From DATBMA01 sp036555105 (GTDB taxonomy: Bacteria > Actinomycetota > Acidimicrobiia > Spongiisociales > ZC4RG35), in the NCBI GenBank assembly GCA_036555105.1, contig DATBMA010000032.1:1-59438 (forward strand): 59,438 nt of DNA, written 5' to 3'. A program made the position numbers and the translations under genes. Numbering within the stretch: the stretch's first letter is position 1; each line of letters starts with the position of its first letter. This document shows positions 14,714 to 24,188 of this stretch, piece after piece. Under the pieces are notes generated by a model that was given only the letters and a program-made list of their open reading frames with translations, had not been told where the DNA came from and ran no database searches.

Positions 14714-15127
14714 ATGCAGCTAGCCGACTACCTGCCGATCGCAGTGATGTTCGTGCTCGTCACCGCCTTCGTGGCCGTCTCCCTGTTGGTGTCGAGGCTG
14801 TTCATGCCCAACAACCCCACCCCCGAGAAGCTGGCCCCGTACGAGTGCGGGATCCTGCCGGAGGTGGAGTCGAGCCAGCGCTTCCCGGTGAAGTTCTATC
14901 TGGTAGCCATGCTCTTCGTGATCTTCGATGTCGAGATCGTCTTCCTTTTCGCCTGGGCATCGAGGTTTCCGGACCTCGGCTGGTACGGGATCGCGGCGGT
15001 AGGAATCTTCACCTTTTTCGTGCTCGAGACGCTTGGCTATGTGTGGAAGCGGGGAGCCCTCGAGTGGTACGCGCCCCGGCGGACGCGGGCCAGGCCAGGC
15101 GGACAGCGAGAGCAGAAAGCCGCCTGA
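14714..15127 (+). CDS. nuoA: NADH-quinone oxidoreductase subunit A
   Basis: A 137-residue NuoA with three membrane helices and the conserved loop YECGILP (around residue 43) holding the family Cys. The helix VIFDVEIVFLFAW carries the acidic residues near the quinone-channel entrance. It is a membrane subunit at the junction of the arms. Translation is coupled to nuoB by a TGATG overlap. This is the first gene of the complete 14-subunit operon. Confidence 0.97.
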   Translation: MQLADYLPIAVMFVLVTAFVAVSLLVSRLFMPNNPTPEKLAPYECGILPEVESSQRFPVKFYLVAMLFVIFDVEIVFLFAWASRFPDLGWYGIAAVGIFTFFVLETLGYVWKRGALEWYAPRRTRARPGGQREQKAA

Positions 15128-15615
15128 TGGCGGCCTCCAAGAACCTCCTCACCACGACCGTCTCGATGGCAGCGCGCTGGGCCCAGACCAGGTCCATGTT
15201 CCCTGCCACCTTCGGTCTGGCCTGCTGCGCCATCGAGATGATGGCCACCGGCGCAGCTCACAACGACCTGGCCAGATTCGGGATGGAGGTGTTCAGAGCA
15301 TCTCCCCGCCAGGCCGACTTGATGATCGTGGCGGGGCGGGTCTCCCAGAAGATGGCCCCGGTCCTGAGGCAGGTCTACGACCAGATGCCGGATCCGAAGT
15401 GGGTGATCTCGATGGGTGCCTGCGCCTCCACTGGCGGCATGTTCAACAACTACGCACTGGTGCAGGGGGTCGACCAGATCGTGCCTGTCGACATCTACGT
15501 GCCGGGTTGCCCTCCCGGGCCCCAGAGCCTGATGCACGGGATCTTGACCCTCCACGAGAAGATCATGAGCGGGGAGCTGGCCAAGGACAAGCTGTCGCTG
15601 GCGGCGGAGGCCTGA
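15127..15615 (+). CDS. nuoB: NADH-quinone oxidoreductase subunit B
   Basis: A 162-residue NuoB that carries terminal cluster N2. The tandem cysteines are in GLACCAIEMM; the others are in SMGACASTGG and YVPGCPPGP. N2 donates electrons to quinone at the interface with NuoD. The ATG at 15127 overlaps the nuoA stop, and its own stop overlaps nuoC. Confidence 0.97.
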   Translation: MAASKNLLTTTVSMAARWAQTRSMFPATFGLACCAIEMMATGAAHNDLARFGMEVFRASPRQADLMIVAGRVSQKMAPVLRQVYDQMPDPKWVISMGACASTGGMFNNYALVQGVDQIVPVDIYVPGCPPGPQSLMHGILTLHEKIMSGELAKDKLSLAAEA

Positions 15616-16139
15616 TGGGGATTGAGGAGAACGGCCAGCTCGAGGAGGCGGAGAAGACGGCTCCGCCCCAGGGCTTCCTATCGGATCTGGTTGCTCAGTT
15701 CGACATGGCCCAGTGGCGCCAGTCGGCCGGGCAGGACGTGGTCGAGGTACCCCCTTCCGACCTGCTCGCTTTCGCCAGGGCGTCCCGGATGGCCGGGTAC
15801 GAGCTCTGCTCGGACGTCACCGCGGTCGACTGGTTTCGCAAGCGCCCGGTCCGATTCGAGGTCGTGATCAACCTCGTCTCCCTCTCCCGTCGCGCTCGGC
15901 TGCGGGTGATCGTGCCGGTTCCGGCAGACGACCCTGTGGTGCCGTCGATCGTCGAGGTCTGGCCAGGGGCAAACTTCGGGGAGCGCGAGGTCTACGACCT
16001 GTTCGGAATCCGCTTCGAAGGCCACCCCGACCTCACCAGGATCCTGATGCCGGATGATTGGGAGGGCTATCCCCTCCGGAAGGACTTTGAGATCGGATCG
16101 GTGCCGGTCCAGTTCAAAGACTCCCCCAAGGTCGGCTGA
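15615..16139 (+). CDS. nuoC: NADH-quinone oxidoreductase subunit C
   Basis: A 174-residue NuoC (30-kDa subunit type). The family signature is WPGANFGEREVYDLFGIRFE followed by HPDLTRILMPDDWEGYPLRKDF. It is a peripheral-arm subunit that supports NuoD. The first 20 residues are acidic and poorly conserved. It overlaps nuoB and nuoD by one base on each side. Confidence 0.96.
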   Translation: MGIEENGQLEEAEKTAPPQGFLSDLVAQFDMAQWRQSAGQDVVEVPPSDLLAFARASRMAGYELCSDVTAVDWFRKRPVRFEVVINLVSLSRRARLRVIVPVPADDPVVPSIVEVWPGANFGEREVYDLFGIRFEGHPDLTRILMPDDWEGYPLRKDFEIGSVPVQFKDSPKVG

Positions 16140-17506
16140 TGGCGGAGAAGCTGCGTCCGGTGGATCTGTGGTTCGGTGGCACCGAGGAGCCCGAATGGGA
16201 GACCGGCTCGACCGACGAGGGAACTCAGGAGATGCAGAAGGTGGAGCCTCTGCCGCGGCTGCGCGAGCAACTCGGAACCGAACTGGATGAGGAGGAAGCA
16301 CCGCCCGACGAGGAGTTCGAGCTCGGCGACGACTTCGACGAGTCCGATCGCACGATCATCAACATGGGGCCGCAGCACCCTTCGACCCACGGCGTCCTTC
16401 GCCTCCAGATCGAGATGGAGGGGGAGCTGATCCGGCGCACCAAGCCGGTGATCGGATACCTGCACACCGGGATGGAGAAGACCGCCGAGACCCTCACCTT
16501 CCTGCAGGGCCCCACCAACGTCACCCGCATGGACTACCTGGCTCCCATGCACAACGAGCTCTGCTTTTCCCTGGCGGTCGAGAACCTCCTCGGGGTGGAG
16601 ATACCGGAGCGGGCCTCTGCCATCCGGCTGCTCATGACCGAGTTGAATCGAGTCAGCTCGCACCTGGTGGCGCTCGCCACCAACGGCATGGACATCGGCG
16701 CCATCTCGATGATGATCTACGGCTTCCGGGAGCGGGAGTTGATCCTCGCCTTCTTCGAGAAGACCACCGGGCTGCGGATGAACCACAACTACATCCGCCC
16801 GGGGGGAGTAGCCGCCGACCTGGCGCCGGGCTGGCGGGCCGACGTCGCCGAGATCTGCGATGTGATACCCAAGCGATTGAAGGAGTACGACGACCTCTTG
16901 CGCGAGAACCCGATTTGGCTGGCGCGCACTCAGGGCGTGGGCATGATCACGGCCGAGGAGTGCCTGGCCTACTCCATCACCGGCCCCACCCTGCGTGCGT
17001 CGGGGGTCGATTGGGATCTGCGCAAGTCGATGCCCTACTCCGGAATCGAGCAGTTCGACTTCGAGGTGCCGCTTGGAGAAAACGGAGACGTGTACGACCG
17101 CTACCGGGTGCGGGTCGAAGAGATACTGCAATCGTTGAAGATCGTCGAGCAGGTGGCGGCGGCGATGCCATCGGGTGACTACCGGACGGCGGATCGGAAG
17201 GTGTCACCGCCCCCCAGGGCCCGCATCGACCAGTCGATGGAGGCGCTCATCCACCACTTCAAGCTGTACACGGAAGGGCCGTTGGTGCCTCCAGGCGAGA
17301 CCTATGTGGCGGTGGAGTCGCCCCGTGGTGAGCTCGGCTGTTACCTGGTCTCGGTGGGCGAGGGGAATCCGTGGCGGATGCACACCCGCGCCCCCTCGTT
17401 CTACAACCTGCAGGCCCTCCCGATCATGATGGCCGACTCCCTCGTGGCTGACACCATCGCCACCATCGCCTCCCTCGACCCGGTGATGGGGGACGTGGAC
17501 CGCTGA
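16139..17506 (+). CDS. nuoD: NADH-quinone oxidoreductase subunit D
   Basis: A 455-residue NuoD. The quinone-site His/Tyr region starts with NMGPQHPSTHGVLR (near residue 75). Other landmarks are GYLHTGMEK, RMDYLAPMHNE and the C-terminal DPVMGDVDR. Together with NuoB it forms the quinone-reduction site. About 70 acidic residues precede the family start, making it some 50-60 residues longer than NuoD of the second operon. The operon is interrupted after this gene by a DinB-like gene and a DedA gene. Confidence 0.97.
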   Translation: MAEKLRPVDLWFGGTEEPEWETGSTDEGTQEMQKVEPLPRLREQLGTELDEEEAPPDEEFELGDDFDESDRTIINMGPQHPSTHGVLRLQIEMEGELIRRTKPVIGYLHTGMEKTAETLTFLQGPTNVTRMDYLAPMHNELCFSLAVENLLGVEIPERASAIRLLMTELNRVSSHLVALATNGMDIGAISMMIYGFRERELILAFFEKTTGLRMNHNYIRPGGVAADLAPGWRADVAEICDVIPKRLKEYDDLLRENPIWLARTQGVGMITAEECLAYSITGPTLRASGVDWDLRKSMPYSGIEQFDFEVPLGENGDVYDRYRVRVEEILQSLKIVEQVAAAMPSGDYRTADRKVSPPPRARIDQSMEALIHHFKLYTEGPLVPPGETYVAVESPRGELGCYLVSVGEGNPWRMHTRAPSFYNLQALPIMMADSLVADTIATIASLDPVMGDVDR

Positions 17507-17547
17507 GCTCAGGCGCGATCGAGGGCCGGGTGGCATAGGCTGGCTGC

Positions 17548-18033
17548 ATGACTCCGATCCTCGTCCACCTCTTCCGGCACAACCGCTGGGCCAATCAGGC
17601 CATGTTCAACGCCTGCAAGGACCTCACCGAACCGCAGTTGGCGGTGTCGGTGGAGGGCACCTATGGCCGGCTTGACGAGACGCTGCTCCACATCGCCAGG
17701 GCCGAGTCCGGCTACACGTTCCGGCTGACCGACGAGCCCCGCCTGATCGGGAGGGAGGATCCGTTCCCGGGGGTGGAGCGGCTGGCCGAGGTGCTCGATG
17801 CCACCGGCGCCAGGCTCGAACGGGTGGCGGCTGAGTTGCCCGTTGAGCGGGAGGTGCGGATCGTCAATCCGGACGAGGACTTCACCGTTCCCGGGTTCGT
17901 CGTCCTGCTGCAGGCGGCAAACCATGCCACCGAGCACCGCATGCACGTTGCCACCATCCTCACTCAGCTCGGATTCGACCCGCCGGAGCTCGACTTCTGG
18001 TCGTACAACGATGCCGGGCTCAGCGCCGGCTGA
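17548..18033 (+). CDS. DinB/YfiT-like putative metal-dependent protein
   Basis: A 161-residue four-helix-bundle protein of the DinB superfamily. It starts with LFRHNRWANQAMF, and the probable metal triad is H48 (LLHIARAE), H126 and H130 (NHATEHRMH). Some relatives are thiol-dependent transferases (bacillithiol or mycothiol); the substrate here is unknown. It sits on the plus strand between nuoD and nuoE, 41 bases after nuoD, with no evident link to complex I. Confidence 0.85.
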   Translation: MTPILVHLFRHNRWANQAMFNACKDLTEPQLAVSVEGTYGRLDETLLHIARAESGYTFRLTDEPRLIGREDPFPGVERLAEVLDATGARLERVAAELPVEREVRIVNPDEDFTVPGFVVLLQAANHATEHRMHVATILTQLGFDPPELDFWSYNDAGLSAG

Positions 18034-18036
18034 TCG

Positions 18037-18648
18037 TTACTGCTTCGTCTCGACCAACCCGGCCCGGCGTGCCCGCCATACCTGGATGGCCATGGGCAGG
18101 ACCGAGAGGGCGATGATCACGGCGATGATGGGCAGCAGGTAGCGGTCGATGTCCGGGATGGCCCCGCCCAGCCAATAGCCCAGCATCGTCACCCCTACCG
18201 CCCACAGGAAGGCGCCGATGACGTTGAAGGAGGTGAATACCCGATAGGGCATGTCCCCAACGCCCGCCAGGATGGGGGCAAACGTTCGAACTATGGGGAC
18301 GAATCGAGCGAGCACGATGGTCTTGGCACCATGGCGGGCGAAGAACGCCTGTGACTTCTCGACGTGTTCCCGCTTGAAGAACCGCGAATCCTCCCGGCGG
18401 AACAGCGAGGGCCCCACCCTTCGCCCGAACAGGTAGCCGACCTGGTCGCCCACGACGGCAGCGACGAAGCAGCCGATGAGGATGAGCGGGAGGGAAAGGG
18501 TGCCCTGGGCGGCGAAGAGCCCGGCGGTGAACAGCAGGGAGTCGCCCGGCAGGAAGAACCCTACGAGCATGCCGGATTCGGCAAAGACCATCGCGAAAAG
18601 GCCAATCGTGCCGAAGGCGACCAGCAAGTCTCGGGGATCGAGGGACAT
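18037..18648 (-). CDS. DedA-family membrane protein
   Basis: A 203-residue DedA/VTT-domain membrane protein starting at ATG 18648 (MSLDPRDLL). Landmarks are ESGMLVGFFLPGDSLLFTAG (Glu and the PGD motif) and FVPIVRTFAPILAGVGDM (Arg-containing motif). DedA proteins are proposed lipid (undecaprenyl-phosphate) flippases or proton-dependent transporters. Its gene points against the nuo genes and ends 3 bases from the DinB-like gene, splitting the complex I locus. Confidence 0.9.
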   Translation of the reverse strand: MSLDPRDLLVAFGTIGLFAMVFAESGMLVGFFLPGDSLLFTAGLFAAQGTLSLPLILIGCFVAAVVGDQVGYLFGRRVGPSLFRREDSRFFKREHVEKSQAFFARHGAKTIVLARFVPIVRTFAPILAGVGDMPYRVFTSFNVIGAFLWAVGVTMLGYWLGGAIPDIDRYLLPIIAVIIALSVLPMAIQVWRARRAGLVETKQ

Positions 18649-18730
18649 CGGGGTCAGGCTACCGGCAGGGCGAGTGCAACCAGAGCCCTTGATTTGGCCA
18701 GGCAATGACGCTCCCTAATCTGCCGCGCCG

Positions 18731-19345
18731 ATGACCTTCTGGTCGGAAGAAACGATGTCGCGGGCCCAGGAGATCGTTGCCCGCTACCCGAGGAAGCGAT
18801 CGGCAGTAATGCCGCTTCTCTACATGGCGATGGCCGAGCAGGGTCATCTCTCCGACGAGGGCATGGCCGAAGTCGCGTCGTTGACCGGCCTGACCGCCGC
18901 TCAGGTGAGGTCGGTCGCATCGTTCTACACGATGTACAAGCCGGCGCCGCTCGGCACGTATCTGGTCTCGTGCTGCACGTCGATCTCGTGCATGCTGCTG
19001 GGGGCCGACCAGGTACTTGAAGCCATCGAGGAGGAGGCCGGGGTCCCCCATGGAGAGACGACCGACGACGGCCTGATCACGGTCGAGCATGTCGAGTGCA
19101 TTGGGGCCTGCGGGGGTGCTCCCGCCGTCCAGGTCAACTACGAGTTGATCGAGGGAGTCGAGCCGGCAAAGGCGCGAGGCCTGGTGCAGTGGCTCCGCAG
19201 CGCCCGCCCGACGGTGGTCAACACCGACGAGATGCAGGGCTTGTTCGGAGGCAAGACCAGCTTCGATTGGGCCATCAAGGAAGAGGTTGGCGCCAGGGGG
19301 CCTTTTCCGGCTTTCTCCCCATACGGATTGGAAGCCCGCGAGTGA
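18731..19345 (+). CDS. nuoE: NADH-quinone oxidoreductase subunit E
   Basis: A 204-residue NuoE, a thioredoxin-fold subunit of the NADH dehydrogenase module. The [2Fe-2S] N1a ligands fit SCCTSISC and CIGACGG. The N-terminal helical part (ARYPRKRSAVMPLL) is typical. About 40 extra C-terminal residues end in a NuoG/NuoF-docking-like tail. The ATG at 18731 begins a second transcription block of the operon after the DedA gene. The stop overlaps nuoF. Confidence 0.95.
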   Translation: MTFWSEETMSRAQEIVARYPRKRSAVMPLLYMAMAEQGHLSDEGMAEVASLTGLTAAQVRSVASFYTMYKPAPLGTYLVSCCTSISCMLLGADQVLEAIEEEAGVPHGETTDDGLITVEHVECIGACGGAPAVQVNYELIEGVEPAKARGLVQWLRSARPTVVNTDEMQGLFGGKTSFDWAIKEEVGARGPFPAFSPYGLEARE

Positions 19346-20667
19346 TGCCAGTTGGCCCGATCGTCACCAGTCGCATGTCCGAGCATCCCGAGGACAGCCA
19401 CACTTTGTCTCGCTACGAGGCGACCGGTGGATACATCCAGGCCCGGAAGGCCCTGGAGCTTGGCCGGGACCGGCTGGTGGAGATGGTGAAGAGCTCCGAC
19501 CTGCTCGGGCGGGGTGGGGCAGCCTTCTCCGCCGGCCTGAAGTGGAGCTTCCTCGCACCGGCCCGGCCTGCCTACCTCGTGGTCAACGCCGACGAGTCCG
19601 AACCGGGGACCTTCAAGGACCGCCAGCTGCTCGAGCGTGACCCCCACCAGCTGGTGGAGGGGATCATCATCGCCGCCATTGCCAACGAGGTGCACAACGC
19701 CTTCGTGTACGTGCGCGGCGAGTACGCCAAGCCTGCCCGCAGGCTGCAGCGGGCTGTCGAGGAGGCGTATGCCGCCGGATACCTCGGCAGCGGCATCCTC
19801 GGCTCCGATTACGACCTCGACCTCGTGGTCCATCTCGGGGGAGGCGCCTACATCTGCGGGGAGGAGACCGCTCTGATCAACAGCCTCGAGGGCCAGCGGG
19901 GTGAGCCACGTCTCAAGCCCCCCTATTTCCCGGCCGCCATCGGCTTGTACGGCAAGCCGACGATCGTCAACAACGTGGAGACCCTCTCCAATCTGCCGCA
20001 CCTGCTGGAGATGGGAAGCGAGAGCTTCCACAATCTCGCTCACCAGGCGGACACCGGCACCTTCCTCTTCTCCATCTCGGGGCACGTGCGCAAGCCCGGC
20101 AATTACGAGCTGCCCCACGGCCCCACCTGGCGGGAGCTGATCTACGAGGTGGCGGGGGGGATGCGTGATGGGTCGGAGTTGAAGTGCTGGATCCCCGGGG
20201 GGGCATCGGCTCCCTGGTTCGTCCCGGCGGACCACCTCGACCTGGCGGTGACCAAGGAGGAAACTGCCAGGGCGGGCTCGATGCTCGGCTCGGGGGCGGT
20301 CATCGTGATGGACGGCTCCACCTGCGTGGTGCGGGCGGCGGAGCGAGTCGTTCGATTCTTCGCCCACGAGTCATGCGGCCAGTGCACGCCATGCCGAGAG
20401 GGGACCACCTGGTTGGAGATGATCCTGCGTCGGATCGAGGGGGGGCAGGGGCGGATGGTCGATTTCGACCTGCTGCTCGACGTATCCGACAACATCTCGG
20501 TAGGGCTGGCGTGGCCGCCCAAGATGACCACGATCTGCCCGTTGGGCCCTTCGGCGGTCTCCCCCGTGATCTCGATCACCAAGTACTTCAAGGACGAGGT
20601 GATCGGGCACATCGAGGGCGGAGGCTGCCCGCTCGGATCCGACCAGCACGCCGGGTCGGCGGCATGA
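19345..20667 (+). CDS. nuoF: NADH-quinone oxidoreductase subunit F
   Basis: A 440-residue NuoF, the NADH- and FMN-binding subunit. It has GRGGAAFSAGLKW (NADH/FMN site), NADESEPGTFKDR, GAYICGEETALINSLEG and the N3 cluster motif ESCGQCTPCREGT with a later ICPLG cysteine. It transfers hydride from NADH to FMN and then to N3. Coupled to nuoE and nuoG by overlaps. Its presence makes this the NADH-using complex I of the window. Confidence 0.97.
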   Translation: MPVGPIVTSRMSEHPEDSHTLSRYEATGGYIQARKALELGRDRLVEMVKSSDLLGRGGAAFSAGLKWSFLAPARPAYLVVNADESEPGTFKDRQLLERDPHQLVEGIIIAAIANEVHNAFVYVRGEYAKPARRLQRAVEEAYAAGYLGSGILGSDYDLDLVVHLGGGAYICGEETALINSLEGQRGEPRLKPPYFPAAIGLYGKPTIVNNVETLSNLPHLLEMGSESFHNLAHQADTGTFLFSISGHVRKPGNYELPHGPTWRELIYEVAGGMRDGSELKCWIPGGASAPWFVPADHLDLAVTKEETARAGSMLGSGAVIVMDGSTCVVRAAERVVRFFAHESCGQCTPCREGTTWLEMILRRIEGGQGRMVDFDLLLDVSDNISVGLAWPPKMTTICPLGPSAVSPVISITKYFKDEVIGHIEGGGCPLGSDQHAGSAA

Positions 20668-23078
20668 GCGACCTACTCAGGGTCACGATCGACGGCCGCG
20701 ATGTGGAAGCACCCAAGGGGACCCTGATCATCAAGGCTGCCCAGGACAACGGGACATACATCCCCCGCTTCTGCTGGCACCCCCGCATGGAGCCGGTGGG
20801 GATGTGTCGGATGTGCCTGATCGAAGTGGTGACTCCTCGCGGGCGGCAGCTGATAACCGCATGCACGAACCCGGTCGCCGACGGGATGGAGGTCGACACC
20901 AAGTCGGAGACCGTGAAGAAGGCCCAAGAGGGCGTCCTGGAGTTCCTGTTGATCAATCATCCGCTCGACTGCCCGGTTTGTGATCGCGGTGGTGAGTGCC
21001 CGCTGCAGGACCACACCATGGCCCACGGACCGGGGGAGTCGCGCTTCGTCGAGGTGAAGAGGCACTTCGAGAAGCCGATCCGGATCTCGAGCCTCGTGGC
21101 TCTCGACCGGGAGCGCTGCATTCTCTGCGCTCGCTGCACGCGGTTCTCCGAAGAGGTGTCGGGTGATCCGCTGATCGAGTTCATGGACAGGGGCAACTAC
21201 ACCCAGATCAACACCTTCCCCGACCACCCATTCAATTCATATTTCTCGGGCAACACCGTGCAGATCTGCCCGGTGGGCGCCCTCACCGCCTCCCCCTATC
21301 GGTTCCGGGCCAGGCCGTGGGACCTGACCGCGGTCGAGTCGACCTGCTCGCACTGCACGGCCGGAGACCGGATCACTATCCAAGCCAGCCAGGGCGAGGT
21401 GCTGCGGGTGCTGGGAGTGGACGCCGACGCCACCAACCGCGGTTGGCTCTCGGACAAGTGCCGTTTCGGCTTCGAGTTCATCGGCTCAGACCAGCGTCTG
21501 CGAGCGCCGCTGATACGCGACGCCGGCGGCGAGCTGCGAGAGGCCACCTGGTCGGACGCGCTCGCCCATGCCGCCGCTCGCTTGGATGAGATCAAGGCCG
21601 TGCGTGGGGGAGGCGGGCTGGCGGTGTTGGGAGGCGGCCGCGGCACCAACGAGGACGCCTACGCCCTTTCCAAGTTCGCCCGCGTCGCCCTCGGGACCCA
21701 CAACGTCGACTGCCGTACGGGCGACGATCTGGATCCGGGCTTTCTGGCGGCGACCGTCGACCGGGCCGAAATCAACGACCTCGATCGAGCCGCGACCATC
21801 CTGGTATGGGGGCCGGATCTCAAGGAAGAGCACCCGACTCTCTATCTACGGGTCAGGCACGCTGCCCAGGTCGGGGTCAAGCTGGTTGTCGTCCATCCCC
21901 GCCGGACCGGTCTCGACGACGTCGCCATCCACAAGCTCACTTATCGCCCCGGGGCGGGAGGAGAGCTGCTGGCCGCCATCCAAGACGGTGATCACCCCGG
22001 CGTCTCCGAGGCGCTGGCTGCCGGGTCGGTGGTCGCACTGATCGGCAAGCCGGGGGAGACCGAGGACCCACGGCTGCCGGAAGCAGTCGCCACCTTCCTG
22101 CGTGGCTCCCATCAGGCCAAGCTCCTGCCGCTTGCGCGGCGCTCGAACATCTACGGCGCCCTCGACATGGGTCTGGCTCCGAGCCTCCTCCCTGGGCGGG
22201 TTTCGGTCGGGGGCCGAGGCGCCGACGAGGTGGAGGCTGCCTGGGGAGCGATGCCCTCAGCCCGCGGTCATGACTTCGACGAGATCATCCACGGGTTGAG
22301 CGAAGGCGACATCGCCGGCCTGGTGATTGTCGGGTGCGACCCGGTGGCCGATGGGCCCGATGGGTCCACCGCCGCCCGCGCCCTCGAGTCGGCATTCGTC
22401 GTGGCGATCGACTTGTTCCTCACCGACTCGTCGCGGCTTGCTGATGTGATCTTGCCGGCAACTGGTTTCGCCGAGAAGGAAGGAACCGTCACCAACCTCG
22501 AGGGACGGGTTCAGAAGGTCAATGCCGTGGTGGCCGGTCCGGGCCAGGCCCGCCCCGACTGGGCGATCTTGGACGAGCTCGCCTCCACGATGGAAGTGGA
22601 TCTGGGCCTTGGCTCGGCAGAAGGCATATCCAAGGAGATATCGGTGGTGGCGCCCGCGTACGAGGGCGTCACCTGGGAACTGCTCGACTGGGAGCGGCGC
22701 GATGGGGTGGTGGTGCCATTGATCGGCCAGGCTCCGCTCGAGTACGTGCCCGCCGCTTCGGCAAGCAAGTCGGTCGCAGGGGAGATGGTCCTCCACTCGG
22801 CACGAACCATGTACGACGACGGCGTGGAGATGAGGATGAGCAGGAGCCTGCACCAGCTGGCACCGGGCGGGAAGGCCCATCTGCACCCCGACGACGCCCG
22901 TCGCCTCGGGGTGGGGCCGGAGTCGCTCGTGGAGGTGGCAGGCTCCGCCGCCACCGCAGTCTTACCGGTGGTGGTGGACGAGAGCCTCATGCGGGGGGTG
23001 GTCTACGTTCCCTCCCATCAGCCCGGAGTCCCATCGCTCGGCCGTGATCCAGTGGTCACCGTCACGAGGACCAGCTAG
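20664..23078 (+). CDS. nuoG: NADH-quinone oxidoreductase subunit G
   Basis: An 804-residue NuoG. The [2Fe-2S] N1b ligands are C37, C48, C51 and C67. The His-ligated N5 site is H99, C103, C106 and C112. N4 uses C152, C155, C158 and C202. A molybdopterin-oxidoreductase-like domain follows, in which the off-path N7 site has C228, C231 and C266, but the third cysteine is D235 (CSHCTAGD). N7 is therefore absent or has an Asp ligand. The domain lacks obvious molybdenum-binding residues, as is normal for NuoG. ATG 20664 overlaps the nuoF stop. Confidence 0.96.
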   Translation: MSDLLRVTIDGRDVEAPKGTLIIKAAQDNGTYIPRFCWHPRMEPVGMCRMCLIEVVTPRGRQLITACTNPVADGMEVDTKSETVKKAQEGVLEFLLINHPLDCPVCDRGGECPLQDHTMAHGPGESRFVEVKRHFEKPIRISSLVALDRERCILCARCTRFSEEVSGDPLIEFMDRGNYTQINTFPDHPFNSYFSGNTVQICPVGALTASPYRFRARPWDLTAVESTCSHCTAGDRITIQASQGEVLRVLGVDADATNRGWLSDKCRFGFEFIGSDQRLRAPLIRDAGGELREATWSDALAHAAARLDEIKAVRGGGGLAVLGGGRGTNEDAYALSKFARVALGTHNVDCRTGDDLDPGFLAATVDRAEINDLDRAATILVWGPDLKEEHPTLYLRVRHAAQVGVKLVVVHPRRTGLDDVAIHKLTYRPGAGGELLAAIQDGDHPGVSEALAAGSVVALIGKPGETEDPRLPEAVATFLRGSHQAKLLPLARRSNIYGALDMGLAPSLLPGRVSVGGRGADEVEAAWGAMPSARGHDFDEIIHGLSEGDIAGLVIVGCDPVADGPDGSTAARALESAFVVAIDLFLTDSSRLADVILPATGFAEKEGTVTNLEGRVQKVNAVVAGPGQARPDWAILDELASTMEVDLGLGSAEGISKEISVVAPAYEGVTWELLDWERRDGVVVPLIGQAPLEYVPAASASKSVAGEMVLHSARTMYDDGVEMRMSRSLHQLAPGGKAHLHPDDARRLGVGPESLVEVAGSAATAVLPVVVDESLMRGVVYVPSHQPGVPSLGRDPVVTVTRTS

Positions 23079-24188
23079 ATGGACACCGTCGACGTCCTCC
23101 TCGTGGTGGGCCGGGTGTTGGCGGTGTTCGTCCTGTTGCTGGTGGTGACGATCATCAATGTCTGGCTGGAGCGGAAGATCCTGGCCGACATGCAGAGCCG
23201 CATCGGGCCCGATCGGGCCGGTCCTTGGGGGATCCTGCAGACGGTGGCGGACGGGCTCAAGCTCTTCTTCAAGGAACAGGTGACCCCGCGCAAGGTCGAG
23301 TACGGGATCTACCTCCTGGCGCCGTTCCTGGCTGTGATCCCGGCGTTCCTCATCTTCATGGTGGTGCCATTTGGGGCGCCGATCACGATCGCCGGGCGGG
23401 AGGTCCCATTGCAGGGAGCCGACCTCAACATCGGCGTGCTCTTCGTCCTAGCCATGTCATCGCTCGCGGTCTACGCCGTGGTCCTGGCCGGCTGGTCATC
23501 GGGCTCCAAGTACCCGCTGTTGGGCGGAGTCCGGGCCACCGCCCAGGCCATCTCCTATGAAGCGGCGATGGGCCTGGCCATCGTGGCGGTGGTGGTCTTC
23601 GCCAGCACCCAAGCCGGCGGAGGCACGCTGTCATTGGCCGAGCTGGTCGAGCGCCAGCGCGGCACCTATGACCAGGTGTTCCCGGCCCTGGCTCCCGTCG
23701 CCCGCTTCATCCCACGCTGGAACGTGCTGCCGCAGCTGGTGGCATTCGTGATCTTCTTCATCGCCATCGTCGCCGAGACCAACCGCGCCCCCTTCGATCT
23801 GGTCGAGGCAGAACAAGAGCTGGTCGGCGGCTTCCACACCGAGTACTCGGGCATGCGCTTCGCCATGTTCTTCCTCGCCGAGTACGTGAACATCTTCTCG
23901 ATGTCGGCGATCGCAGCCACGCTCTTCCTGGGCGGCTGGGATGGCCCGACCTGGCAGGGATCGGCGCCGGCCTTCGTATCGGCGGTCTTGCCGACGATCT
24001 GGTTCCTGATCAAGACCTACGCCCTGGTGCTGGTGTTCTTCTGGATACGAGCAACCCTGCCTCGGCTCCGTTACGACCAATTGATGCAGTTGGGCTGGAA
24101 GCGCCTGATCCCGGCCGCCCTGGTGTGGCTGATGGTCTCCACCGCCGTCATCGGCATCCGGCAGTTCGGCCTGCCCTGGAGCCAGTGA
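23079..24188 (+). CDS. nuoH: NADH-quinone oxidoreductase subunit H
   Basis: A 369-residue membrane subunit that closes the quinone chamber, with about eight helices. It holds the family motif ETNRAPFDLVEAEQELVGG followed by HTEYSGMRF. The N-terminal loop ERKILADMQSRIGPDRAGP is typical. Next to nuoI with a TGATG overlap. Confidence 0.97.
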   Translation: MDTVDVLLVVGRVLAVFVLLLVVTIINVWLERKILADMQSRIGPDRAGPWGILQTVADGLKLFFKEQVTPRKVEYGIYLLAPFLAVIPAFLIFMVVPFGAPITIAGREVPLQGADLNIGVLFVLAMSSLAVYAVVLAGWSSGSKYPLLGGVRATAQAISYEAAMGLAIVAVVVFASTQAGGGTLSLAELVERQRGTYDQVFPALAPVARFIPRWNVLPQLVAFVIFFIAIVAETNRAPFDLVEAEQELVGGFHTEYSGMRFAMFFLAEYVNIFSMSAIAATLFLGGWDGPTWQGSAPAFVSAVLPTIWFLIKTYALVLVFFWIRATLPRLRYDQLMQLGWKRLIPAALVWLMVSTAVIGIRQFGLPWSQ

